From: Diadophis punctatus similis
Taxonomy: Eukaryota; Chordata; Lepidosauria; Squamata; Dipsadidae
Assembly (NCBI GenBank): GCA_023053685.1
Contig: JALIGW010000010.1
Coordinates: forward strand, 8,594,596-8,658,595
Direction: 5' to 3'
DNA length: 64,000 nucleotides
Shown here: piece after piece, positions 1-9,899 of the stretch
How positions within the stretch are numbered: the stretch's first letter is position 1
Layout of the letters: every line of letters starts with the position of its first letter
Notes under the pieces: generated by a model
Database searches by the model: none
What the model was told of the DNA's origin: nothing
What the model saw: the letters and a program-made list of their open reading frames with translations, nothing else
Position numbers and translations under genes: made by a program

Positions 1-141
1 CGACCCTGAGGCTACTACCCCATAAGCCCCCGAACCCCATGATCATAGGGGGCCAAACCCATTACGAGGTGCAACGAATCCTCGACTCGAGGTGGCACAG
101 GAGACAACTTCAATACTTAATCAAGTGGAAGAGCTACCCCT
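1..141 (+). pseudogene. Gypsy B integrase C-terminal chromodomain, left half
   Basis: Frame 3 from base 60 reads a chromodomain-like stretch (EVQRILDSRW, then LQYLIKWKSYP) of the kind found at the C-terminus of Ty3/Gypsy chromovirus integrases, where it may guide integration to chromatin. The reading stops making sense exactly at base 142, where an LTR begins. The domain resumes in the same frame at 17053 (LSEAYW), so this is the left half of one domain split by Gypsy A. Upstream sequence (1-59) is proline-rich, with an in-frame stop, and fits the linker before the chromodomain. The rest of B lies left of the window. Confidence 0.85.
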
Positions 142-762
142 TGTTGTGGCTTGTCCGCGTCCCGTGCAGCTGGTCGAGGATCTGGAGAACCTAGAGCCGA
201 CCATGGCGCGGCACTATCACCCTGTGTACCTGGCACCTGAGTCTGACAGCAATGAGGACTCAGTGCCAGAGGAGGAAGACCAGCCAGGGCCTTCTGCACC
301 TACTCAGCTGGTGCAGAGTGAGTCATCAGAGGAGGAGGAGCCTCTGCTGGATGCTAGGGCTCGCAGAGCAGCCAGCAGACGGGATTAGCTCTACAGTCGG
401 AGGTCTCCTCACAGGTAGAGCTGAGGTCTAATGGGCCACGCCCTCAGGCTATTTAAGTCTGGTGCACTCAGCACTTGGTGCTGGAAGCAACACCTGTGAT
501 CTGCGAGCACTTCAGAGTCCTTTGCATCGGCGTTCCTGTTTTGAGTCCTGTGTTTGGAAATAGCAGCTTCTGGAATGCTTATTTCTGGGATTCCAGCCAA
601 CTCGAGTGAGTTGAGATAAGAGAGACTTAATTGCATATTTGTTTTGGACATTTGAACTTTGGCTAATAACTCACGAAGAGACAAAGGAACTTTATTTCCC
701 GAGACTCTCTTTATGTTTGTTTCTGGACTTTAAACCCCTGTGCTTTTACTAAGCATCTTCAT
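142..762 (+). repeat. Gypsy A 5' LTR, truncated at its 3' end
   Basis: Nearly identical to 16346-16965 (the 3' LTR) over its whole length, then diverges after position 762. The missing last ~80 bases of this LTR are found on the minus strand at 3734-3815, past the inversion and beside a LINE tail. The LTR contains an acidic open stretch rich in Glu/Asp (92-388), which is shared by the 3' LTR. I regard it as fortuitous or as LTR-embedded coding of unknown meaning. Confidence 0.85.
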
Positions 763-1219
763 GAGTTTTCATCAGCTACGCTCAGGATAGATCTACTGAG
801 CTTCGCCCCCACTGTTTTCATAGTTGCCGTGGTCACCGGCAACTATGGGGGGAGGGGTTTTTGGAATTGTAGAAGGAGGATATGCTCCCGACCCCTGGAT
901 TATTGGCTCCCCAGACTCCAACATTGCACCACGAAGAGCTATAAAATCAGTATTACCTCAAGGACTCAAGGCGTTTGTTGAGACTATTATGCACTTTATA
1001 CCTGTTTATCCCATTAATGGTCAACTATATGAACATCTGGAACCTTGCACTGACGATCGTGGGCCTTGGTACAGATGTACAGAACTAAGCTATCCCGGAC
1101 CTGGAACCTGCCTATATGTACTCCCTACGGACTTTTAGCAATTATAATCGGTTTTTAATTTTTACCCCAGAAGTGGTGTGACTGGTGTGACTGAGTAGGA
1201 TAATGACTGATATGGGTGT
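763..1219. other. Unassigned segment between LTR and LINE fragment
   Basis: This segment lies between the truncated LTR and the LINE 5' region. It holds a 104-codon open frame on the plus strand (824-1138), starting near an inverted CCGGCAACTATG-type motif, that I do not recognise in any family. It could be the true 5' end of the LINE, or an independent fragment. No terminal repeats or target duplications are visible around it. Confidence 0.35.
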
Positions 1220-1639
1220 ATGTGTAGACTGAAAGATTCTGTAGAAATGGAGAAGCCAGGGGCTGGGTTTCTGTCCCCCTCTGCTGAGTGTGGAAACAGA
1301 AGCAGGGGGGGGCAGGGCTCAGTTACCCGGCCTAGTGAGAATGGTATGTATGGCCTGCAAGGAGGGAGGGGGACCAGCGGGGGAGGGGAGGGGATCTCTG
1401 GAGGGGATGAGAGCCGGAACATCTCGGTCATAATGGGAAGAGGCAGGTATTGTGGGAGCAGAGGGGTGGGCCGCTCTCGGGGAATAAGACCTCGCTGTTT
1501 ACAAGCGATCCCTTGTTCCGGCCCCTCTGATGTGGTTCCATCTTGCTCAACCCAAGTACCTGGCAACCAGGGTTTTCAGGGCCCAGAGTTGGTCCCGCCT
1601 CCCTGCGGGACCAACTTTCATGGTCAGATCATTTCCTAC
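1220..1639 (+). mobile_element. L2-like LINE 5' region fragment (sense)
   Basis: Bases about 1278-1590 closely match the reverse complement of 6935-7250, the 5' part of the antisense LINE. Shared landmarks are the stretch with the NISVIMGRGRY reading and the GSRGVGRSRGIRP reading. The last ~50 bases (1589-1639) jump to endonuclease-region sequence resembling the complement of about 6250-6325 and include the palindrome TTGGTCCCGC/GCGGGACCAA. It ends against GAGGG at 1640. It is probably one product of recombination between two LINE copies. Confidence 0.75.
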
Positions 1640-2339
1640 GAGGGTGTTGTGCCTTGGCCGCGTCCGGCGCCAAGTATGGAGGATCCGGAGGACGTGGAGC
1701 CACTCATGGTGCAGCAGTACCAGCCCATGTGCCTGGCACCAGAGATGGCTGGTGATGAGGACTCGGTGCCAGAGCAGGACGATCTCCCAGGACCTTCTGC
1801 ACCTGTGCAGCAGAGTGCTTCATCAGGAGATGAAGAACCCATGCTGGATGCCAGAGCTCGCAGAGCAGCCAGAAGACAGGATTGGCTGAGTAAGCATCGG
1901 TCTAATCGGAGGAAGCAGTGAGGGCTAATTGGGCCACGCCCTTCAGTGCCTATATTAGGCTGGCGCAATTAGTACTCACTGCTGAGAACAACGAATCAAT
2001 GACTGCGGCATGTCCAGAGTTTTACTTCTACGTTTGTTTGGGAATCTTATCGAAGACAGCAGCTTCTGCCAGCTTTATTCCGGGAAGCCAGCCAAGTTGT
2101 TCAGATAAGAGAAGAATTAATGAGTCTTGCTTTGAACTTTTGTCTGTGTGCTATTTAACCCTCAAGTAACCCAAAGAACCTTATTCCTTGAGACTTTCCG
2201 TTTGTGTTGTTTTTGGACTTTTAAAACCTCTGAGCTTTTGCTAAGAAACCTTATTAGTAAAAGGAACCTTTTTGTTTGCCTCACAAACGGTTGTGTGTGT
2301 GTGTTTCTGGGGGTTGCGGTGCTGGGTCACAACAGAGGG
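1640..2339 (+). mobile_element. Solo Gypsy LTR with GAGGG target duplication
   Basis: The LTR proper is 1645-2334 (690 bp), with TGTTGTG at the start and CACAACA at the end. It is flanked by GAGGG at 1640-1644 and 2335-2339. It is related to, but clearly diverged from, the Gypsy A LTRs, sharing the acidic open stretch and the 3' end, so it is a separate subfamily. No internal region is attached, so it is a solo LTR left by LTR-LTR recombination. It sits exactly between the LINE fragment and the inverted protease segment of A. Confidence 0.85.
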
Positions 2340-2605
2340 TTGTGGGTGCGCAGCCAAGCCAGTCCTAGGACCAGGGGAAAATGGAGTCCCGACATGACGT
2401 AAAACTGGATGGCTTCCTTGTGCCGTCCGATGGCCAGGCGCACTGATTGTGTGATGGCCTTGATCGGACCGGACAGCAACACCCGGCCATCAATCGTTTC
2501 CACCCTCAGCGGCAGGTCCACAGGGCACAATGGGACAGTGATATGCCGAGCGAATGCCTCATCCATGAAATTGGTGGTCGCTACGGAGTCCACCAAGGCG
2601 TGCAC
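2340..2605 (-). pseudogene. Gypsy A aspartic protease domain (inverted segment)
   Basis: Minus-strand reading shows ALVDSVATTNF, the retropepsin active-site motif with the essential Gly of D-S/T-G replaced by Val, and further on the protease C-terminal signature PLVLGLAWL. The reading ends at THNP beside base 2340. RT sequence continuing sensibly from this point is found on the opposite strand from 7921. Processing of Gag-Pol would be this domain's job. It cannot work here. Confidence 0.8.
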
Positions 2606-3733
2606 GGGGGTCCCTCAGGCCCGGTGGTCGATGAAGACCTTGGTGTCTAACAACAAATGACTTGGAGGACCAGGATCCACGTCAGCCGGGCCGGAGTCCT
2701 TTTGGGTGCATGCCCGACCCAGCGTTTCCACTAGGCCAGGCGCCGGCCATTTCCCGACAGGGCCTGCTGGGACTGTGGAGCAGGACCAGAAACAGTGGCC
2801 CCACGACTCTTCCTGGGACATGAGCGAGCGAAATGGCCAGGCTCGCCACAGTAAAAACACAACCCCCCTGCCCGGCATCTGTCTTTTTCCGCACTGGACA
2901 AGCGGGGTCGAGCAGCGCCAAGGTCCATGGGCTCATCATGTGGAGCCAGGGCCGACTGCACTCCACGATGAACAGGAGGTGCCTGGGCAGCGCGTCGTGG
3001 AGCTGGAACCGATGAGACATCAGGTTGAACAGGAAGTCCCGGAGCAGCACGACGCGAGTTCCTCCCCTGCAACCGGGCATCAATTTTTAGACAGAGATGC
3101 ACCAGTTCATTGGTGGTTGAAGGAATGTCCACTCGTGCCAGCTCATCCTGAATGCTATCTGCCAAGCCCTCCTGGAAGGCATCCAACAAAGCTGCCTCGT
3201 TCCAGGCCGAGTCTTGGCTAATTATCCAGAATTCACTGATGTATTCACGGAGGGTTCTCCGGCCTTGATTCAGATTTCTTAATTGCCTGCATGCCGTCTA
3301 GGCCTTAACTGGATCAGCAAACATCTCCTCCAAATGGGCACAGAAATGCCCGAAGTCCTGGAGGAGAGGACTGTTCTGAACCAGTAAAGGGGTGGCCCAA
3401 CATGCTGAAGTGCCAGACAGCAGGCTAATAATGAACCCCACCTTGTCCCGGTTGTGGGGGAAATCATTTGGCCTCAAAGACATAAACAGCTGGCACTGGC
3501 CCAGGAATGCAGGGAACATAGCCTCGTCTCCCTGAAATTTATCGGGCATGGCTATCGGGCAGCTTCTCCTTAGGGCGGGGGCCAAAACAGGTGCAGCTGC
3601 TCCAAGCTGATTCTTCTGCTGCGTCATCTGAGCAGTCATGATTGCAATCTGCTGTCTGGGTTGATCATTTTCGTCCTGAAGCTGCTCCATGTTACTATCT
3701 TGGGTTGTGTGTGGTCTGTGGCTGGAAGCAAAC
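2606..3733 (-). pseudogene. Gypsy A gag (inverted segment)
   Basis: The minus strand reads a gag polyprotein in pieces. The start is near 3690 (MEQLQDENDQ, coiled-coil-like), followed by a capsid-type region (FPAFLGQCQLFM) to about 3298. The second piece (3189-2731) contains the retrotransposon gag domain and one zinc knuckle, CFYCGEPGHFARSC (CX2CX4HX4C), near 2870. A frameshift near 3190-3300 separates the two. Product would be the capsid/nucleocapsid structural protein. Confidence 0.8.
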
Positions 3734-3815
3734 TGTTGTGTCCCAGGACAGCAACCCACAGAAAAACACACACACAACTGTTTGTTACAAAAGCAAAAGG
3801 GGTCTTTTTACTAAT
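3734..3815 (-). repeat. Gypsy A LTR 3' tail (inverted), severed from 142-762
   Basis: This is the reverse complement of the last ~80 bases of the 3' LTR at 16966-17047, including the TTGCTTTTGTARCAAACAG segment and the CACAACA terminus (seen as TGTTGTG at 3734). It adjoins gag, as a 5' LTR end should, but on the minus strand. Its other side abuts the A/T-rich tail of a LINE at 3816, which shows the LINE had inserted into this LTR. Confidence 0.85.
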
Positions 3816-3936
3816 TTATTTATTTATTTATTATTGGTTCTTCTATGCCGCCCTATTCCCGAGGGACTCAGGGTGGCGTACAGCATTATACAAGAACACT
3901 AAATAATAAACAACAGTTAAAAACAGAATTTAAAAA

Positions 3937-4180
3937 TTTAAAAAGTTAAAAAATATTCATCACCAGACATACCGGGGGAGAGCTCAGGTGGAACTAGTCT
4001 CACCCCCTGCCTGCAGGAAGAGCCATGTCGGAAGGCCAGCAGGGTGGGGATAGTTCGGTTTAAAAAGTTAAAAAATATTCATCACCAGACATACCGGGGT
4101 AGAGCTCAGGTGGAACTAGTCTCACCCCCTGCCTGCAGGAAGAGCCTTTCGGAAGGCCAGCAGGGTGGGGATAGTTTGGG
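3937..4180. repeat. Tandem duplication in the LINE 3' region
   Basis: Two copies of a ~122-bp unit (3937-4058 and 4059-4180), each starting TTTAAAAAGTTAAAAAATAT and containing the ACCAGACATACCGGGG segment. The sense LINE copy (7293-7920) has only one. The duplication is therefore specific to this copy. Confidence 0.8.
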
Positions 4181-4354
4181 TCTCTGGGGGAAGTTGGTTC
4201 CAGAGCACGGGGCCCCCCACAGAGAAGGCCCTCCCCCTAGGGCCCGCCAGCCAGCATTGTTTGGCTGACGGGACCTGGAGGAGGCCCACTCTGTGGGCCC
4301 TAACCGGTTGAAGGGAAGTATGAGGCAGAATGCGGTCCCGAAGGTAACCTGGTC

Positions 4355-6970
4355 CTAAGCCATGAAGGGCTTTGAAGATGATGATCTACACCTTGAATTG
4401 TACCCGGAGACCGATGGGCAGCCAATGCAGCTGGCGGAGTATAGGTGTAACATGGGTGTACCTTGGCACACCCACCACACACCCACCACACCACGCGCAG
4501 CCCCATTTTGCACCAACTGAAGTCTCCGAATACTCTTCAGGGGTAGCCCCATGTAGAGCGCATTGCAGTAGTCCAAGCGGGAGGTGACAAGGGCATGAGT
4601 GACCGTGAGTAGAGCCTCCTTCTCCAAGTATGGCCGCAATTGGTGCACCAGGCGAACCTGTGCAAAAGTCCCCCTAGCCACAGCAGTAAGGTGTTGGTCT
4701 AATTTTAGCTGTGGATCTAGGAGGACCCCCAAATTGCGGACCTGCTCCGAGGGAGTTAATTTCCCTCCCTCAAGAACCAAGGAGGGACAGTTGTCATGGT
4801 CCTTAGGAGGCAATATCCAAAGCCACTCAGTCTTGTCGGGGTTGAGTCTGAGTCTGTTCCTCCCCATCCAGGTCCTAACGTCATCCAGGCACCGGCACAT
4901 TACATCAGCTGCCTCACTGAATTGAGACGGGGTGGTGATGTACAGCTGGGTGTCGTCAGCGTACTGATGAAAACTCACCCCGTGTCTACGGATGATCTCA
5001 CCCAGCGGTTTCATGTAAATGTTAAACAAGATGGGCGAGAGGACTGAACCCTGAGGCAACCAGCATTACAGGGGCCTAGGAGACGATCTCTGCCCTCCTG
5101 TTAACACCGACTGCATCCTGTTGGCGAGATAAGAGGAGAACCACCGCAAAACGGTGCCTCCCACTCCCAACTCGCCGAGACGATGCAGAAGGATACCATG
5201 GTCGATGGTATCGAAAGCCGCTGAGAGGTCAAGTAGCACCAGAATGGAGGAATTTCCCTCATCCCGGGCTCACCAGAGATCATCCATCAGGGAGACCAAG
5301 GCAGTTTCTGTACTGAAGCCGCGCCTGAAACCCGACTGATAGGAATCTAGATGATCCGTTTCCTCCAATAGCCGCAGAAGCTGAGTAGCCACCACCTTCT
5401 CAACAACTTTCCCTAAAAAAGGCAAGTTGGAGACCGGACGAAAGTTCTTCAAGTCCGCTGGGTCCAGGGAAGGCCTCTTCAGGAGGGGTCTCACCACCAC
5501 AACTTTTAACAGCTGCGGTACAGATCCCTCCATTAAAGAAGCGATGACCACCGCCTGGATCCAGCCTTGTGCCACCTCCCTGCTGGCGGAAACCAGCCAG
5601 GAGGAGCACAGGTCCAATAAACAGGTGGAGGCACTCATCGCACCCACGGCTCTGTCCACGTCTTCCGGAGAAACAGGCCCAAACTCCTCCCACAACGGTG
5701 GACTAAGACTTGCCCCTGTCATCTCAATGGACTCTGCCCAGCCGGAGTCCAGGTTTGACCGGATCTGAGCGACTTTATCCGACAGAAACTGCACGAATTC
5801 CTCAGCTCTGCCTTGCAAGTGTTCCTCGCTCCCTCCTTTGGCAAGGAGGGAGCGTGTCACCCTAAACAAGGCGGCTGGACGACAATCTGTGGACGCAATA
5901 AGAGCGGAAAAATGAGATCGTTTTGCCACCCTTATCGCCACTAAATAAGACTTGATATAGGTTCTTAATAGTGTTTGATCAGACTCAGTTTTGCTGGCTC
6001 TCCAGCGGCGCTCTAGACGTCTCTTTTGGCGTTTCATCTTCTGGAGCTCCTCGGTAAACCAGGGGGCTTTCCGGGATCCACTGCCATGGAGAGGTCGCAA
6101 AGGCGCAATTCGGTCTAATGCCTCTGATGCTGCGGTGTTCCAGGCAGCCACCAGGGAATCAGCCGAATTGTGTACCAGGGTTTCAGGTATTTTCCCAAGT
6201 TCCCTCTGGAATCCTTCCGGCTCCATTAGGCGCCTGGGGCGGAACCACCTAGTCGGTCCTGCCTCCCTGCGGGGGAGGAATGGGGCTGCGAAATCCAACC
6301 TCAGTAGGAAATGAGCTGACCATGACAGCGGGGTGGTGACTATATCCCCTATCTTCAGATCATCTCTCCACTGCCCCGAAAGAAACACTAGGTCGAGCGT
6401 GTGGCCTCCCTCATGAGTCAGACCCTGGATTACTTGGGTCAGGTCCATGGTTGTCATGGAATCCATGAACTCCTGAGCTACCCCAGAGGTTTCGCCCGCC
6501 GAAGGCAGGTTAAAGTCCCCCAGAACCATAAGCCTGGGGAACTCAACCGCCAAGCCGGCTACCGCCTCGAGTAGCTCAGGCAGGGTCTTGCTAACGTAGC
6601 TGGGAGGCAGGTATGCTAGACAAAGGCCCACCTGAACCCCTAAGTCCAACTTCAGAAGGAGCGTCTCACACCCAACAATCTTCGGGGCAGGGATCCTAAG
6701 AGGATGCAGACTTTGGCGCGTTATCGTTGCCACTCCTCCCCCCTTCCCTGGGGTCGAGAATGATGCTGCACTGAGAACCCGTCTGGGCATATCTCGGAGA
6801 GAGCTACTCCTCCCTCCTGTCCCAGCCAGGTCTCAGTAATACACACCAGGTCAGCCCCCTCTTCTGTGATTAAATCACGTATCAGGGGGGCTTTGTTGGC
6901 AATTGACCTGGCGTTAAGCAGCAACATCTTGAGCCTGGGGCCCTGAGAACCCTGGTTGCCAGGTACTCGG
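4355..6970 (-). pseudogene. L2-like LINE ORF2: endonuclease and reverse transcriptase, broken
   Basis: On the minus strand the endonuclease begins near 6935 (LLLNARSIANKAP) with the catalytic ITETWLGQ motif and the GDFNLP motif at about 6510-6530. RT follows to 5270 (FRPVSNLPFLGKVVEK; ETALVSLMDDLW). It resumes at 5059-4355 with PQGSVLSPILFN and the catalytic box YADDTQLY near 4950, then the DPQLKLDQHL and RLDYCNALYMGL motifs. At least two frame breaks (near 6730-6790 and 5060-5270) make it inactive. The encoded protein would nick target DNA and copy the LINE RNA. Confidence 0.85.
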
Positions 6971-7292
6971 GTTGAGCAAGATGGAACCACATCGGAGGGG
7001 CTGGGACAAGGGATCGCTTGTATACAGCAAGGTCTTATTCCCCGAGAGCGGCCCACCCCTCTGCTCCCGCCATATCTGCCTCTTCCCATTATGACCGAGA
7101 TGTTCCGGCTCTCATCCCCATCAGAGATCCCCTTCCCCCCCGCTGGTCTCCCTCCCTCCCTGCAGGCCATACATACCATTCTCACAAGAAAGGGTAACCA
7201 AGCCCCACCCCACCCCACTTCTGTTTCTACACTCAGCGGGGAGCGGACTGAATCCCAGTCCCCAAATTTTCCCCAAGTTCCCTCTGGAATCT

Positions 7293-7921
7293 GGGCCCTC
7301 TGAGTATTCGGAGACTTCAGTTGGTGCAAAATGTGGCTGCGCGTGCTGCGCGTGCTGTGGTGGGTGTGCCAAGGTACACCCACGTGACACCGATACTCCG
7401 CCAGCTGCATTGGTTGCCCATCGGTCTCCGGGTACAATTCAAGGTGTTGATTATCATCTTTAAAGCCCTTCATAGCTTAGGACCAGGTTACCTTTGGGAC
7501 CGCATTTTGCCTCATACTTCCCTCCGACCGGTTAGGGCCCACAGAGTAGGTCTCTTCCAGGTCCCATCAGCCAAACAATGCCGGCTGGCGGGCCCTAGGG
7601 GGAGGGCCTTCTCTGTGGGGGGCCCCGTGCTCTGGAACCAACTTCCCCCAGAGACCCAAACCATCCCCATACTGCTGGCCTTCCGAAAAGTCGTCAAGAC
7701 ATGGCTCTTCCTGCAGGCAGGGGGAGGAGACTAGCTCCATCTGAGCTCCCCCCCGGTATGACTGATGGCGAACTTTTTAATGTTTTGTATATGTTTTAAT
7801 TGATGTTTTTAATCGTTGTTTATTATTATTGTTCTCATAAAATTGTTGTACGCCGCCCTGAGTCCCTCGGGAGTAGGGCGGCCTAGAAGAACCAATAATA
7901 AATAAAATAAATAAATAAATA
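7293..7921 (+). mobile_element. L2-like LINE 3' end (sense)
   Basis: The plus strand reads the ORF2 C-terminus (LQLHWLPIGLR-type region; LHWLPIGLRVQFKVLIIIFK at about 7410-7470), ending at a stop near 7732. It then has the 3' UTR, the hairpin GCCGCCCT (7852-7859)/AGGGCGGC (7875-7882) and an AATAAATAAATA tail. AACCCTC follows at 7922-7928. The complement of the same heptamer is at 2335-2341, which fits a target duplication separated by inversion. It is oriented tail-out relative to the antisense LINE on its left. Confidence 0.85.
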
Positions 7922-9276
7922 AACCCTCGGATTGTTTGGTCCCAGAACTTCATTTCCTTTCCAAGTTTGCAGTGCATGGACCATACGCGCCAAGTGTGTG
8001 CGGGCGCGGTCCCAGAGCATCCCAACATCTCACTGCCGGCCGACTTTTCGGACTTTGCCGACGTCTTCAGTGAGAAGGAGGTGGACCAATTGCCCCCGCA
8101 CCGGCCATATGATTGCCCCATTGACCTGATCCCCAACGCTCCGCTTCCTGTCGGGCACATTTACTCGATATCGGAACCCAAACTGGCTGCCTTGCGGGAC
8201 TTTGTTGATAAGAACCTGGCCAGGGGTTTTATCCAGCCCTCCTCGTTGCCCTTGTCTGCCCCTGTCCTCTTTGTGAAGAAAAAGACTGGAGACTTGTGCC
8301 TGTGCTGTGACTATAGGAAAGTGAACACCATCACAGTGCGCAACCGGTACCCGTTGCCCCTCCTCCCGGAATTAATGGAACATCTCCGCTCGGCAACCAT
8401 TTTTACCAAGTTGGACCTGTACGGCGCCTACAACCTGGTGCAGATTCATGAGGGGGACGAGTGGAAGACCGCGTTCGGGACTCGGTATGGCCACTTTGAG
8501 TACACGGTCATGCCGTTCAGCTTAACCAATGTTCCGGCGGTGTTCCAGCATTTCATGAATGATATCTTCAAGGATTTGCTGGACCAGTTTGTGGTCGTGT
8601 ACCTCAACAACATCATGATTTACTCCACGTCCCGGAGCAGTCACATCCAGCACATATGCCAAGTCCTGCAGCGGCTGCAAGACCACCATTTGTACGCCAA
8701 ACTGGAGAAATGCCAGTTCTTCCAGATGACCATTGATTTCCTGGGCCATTGGATTTCGCCAGAAGGCATAGCCATGGACCGTGGCAAAGCCGAGGCCTTG
8801 AAAACGTGGCAACCTCCTCACCGGGTGAAGGATGTCCAGCAACTCCTGGGGTTCGTGAACTATTATCGGCCCTTCATCATGGGGTTTGCCACTCTGACCG
8901 CGCCTCTCACTCGGCTCCTGCAGAAGAAAGTCCTTTTCCAGTGGGGCGCTCCCGAACAGCAGGCGTTCAAGATCCTCACAGATGCCTTCATGCAGGAGCC
9001 GATCCTCAAGCACCCAGACCCACACCGTCCATTCGTGGTGGAGGCGGACGCGTCCAATATTGCCGTAGGAGCTGTATTGTTGCAGACTCGACAAGATGGC
9101 GGTCCTCTATTCCCCTGCGCGTACTATTCCAGGAAACTCACCCAGTCGGAGCGCAACTACACCATCTGGGAAAAAGAGTTGTTGGCCATCAAGACGGCGT
9201 TCGAGACCTGGTGGCACCACCTCGAGGGGGCCCGACATCAAGTCGAGGTGCAGATGGACCACAAAAATCTAGAGTT
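7922..9276 (+). pseudogene. Gypsy A reverse transcriptase and start of RNase H
   Basis: One open frame reads RT: FADVFSEKEVDQLPPHRPYD, then FTKLDLYGAYNLVQ (first catalytic Asp intact), GDEWKTAFGTRYGHFEY, and the active-site box at 8600-8611, which reads YLNN instead of YLDD. The RNase H start (VEADASNIAVGAVLLQ) follows. The frame is cut at 9276 by the ERV LTR and resumes at 14694. Both catalytic aspartates of the box are Asn, so polymerase activity is lost even though the frame is open. Confidence 0.9.
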
Positions 9277-9871
9277 TGTTGCAATACTGTTTTATATGTA
9301 TAATATATCCTTGTAACAAAAGGCATTGTAATTGCCCTTTTTGATTCACATGTGAAAAAAGATGCATTAGCTTGTTTGCTGTAAGCTAACACACTGTTTT
9401 AGGGTCAGGGAGAGATACGTGACATTCCTCAAGACCTCACATCCTGACCTTTGTCAGCGTGCAAAGAGGCCAGCACAGCTCTCTCCGTATCTGGAAATTA
9501 TCAACTCCAATGGACATTGGAATGGGTGCTGTGCCTGACAGATACCAGTTAATTAGCATCCATAAATCACCTGCATCATCCATAAATCACCAGCATCCAT
9601 AAATCACCTCTGTACCTGTCTCCCACTCATACCCCCCTGAAAAGGGGTTGAGTTTGCCATGCTGTAACTTTATTATTGGGTAAAGTTTACCATGTGTGTT
9701 TTGATGTAATCATGTCCATCCTCCCTTTGTTTGAACCTAATAAAAGAACCAACCCAAGTATCACTTGGGGCCGTTCATCCCAAGGAAAAACTGTCCGGTG
9801 TGTTTCCTTCTATTTGGTTACATGGGCGGCCCACCAGAAGTGCAACGTTGCATCGAAGTGCAAACGTTGCA
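9277..9871 (+). repeat. ERV 5' LTR
   Basis: Starts TGTTGCAATA and ends CGTTGCA. It carries a polyadenylation signal AATAAA near 9738. It matches the 3' LTR closely, apart from extra short repeats of a CATCCATAAATCAC unit near 9548-9608 that the 3' LTR lacks. A possible primer-binding site begins two bases after its end. The tRNA is not clear to me. Confidence 0.88.
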
Positions 9872-9899
9872 TCTGGTGCCCCGTGTGAGGCTGATCAAG

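Larger units (their letters stand above)
3816..7292 (-). mobile_element. L2-like LINE, antisense, nearly full length
   Basis: The 3' end is at the left: a TTTATT-rich tail (3816-3832), then the terminal hairpin GCCGCCCT (3847-3854) with AGGGTGGC (3870-3877). Going right, the minus strand reads ORF2 C-terminus, reverse transcriptase and AP-type endonuclease, then 5' sequence to about 7262. Bases 7262-7292 repeat endonuclease-region sequence (compare 6188-6215) and look like filler at the junction with the sense LINE. Confidence 0.85.

Noticed and set aside
92..388. Acidic 98-codon open frame starting near an LTR
   Set aside because: It spans the chromodomain-LTR junction and recurs in all LTRs of this family (16400-16622, 1640-1921) as part of the LTR. 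There is no evidence for a translated gene.
3816..7921. Single LINE with a classical twin-priming 5' inversion
   Set aside because: Both outer ends carry a complete 3' tail, so two copies are needed. A simple 5' inversion would have only one tail.
8522..9094. 190-codon minus-strand frame
   Set aside because: Antisense shadow of the Gypsy A RT.
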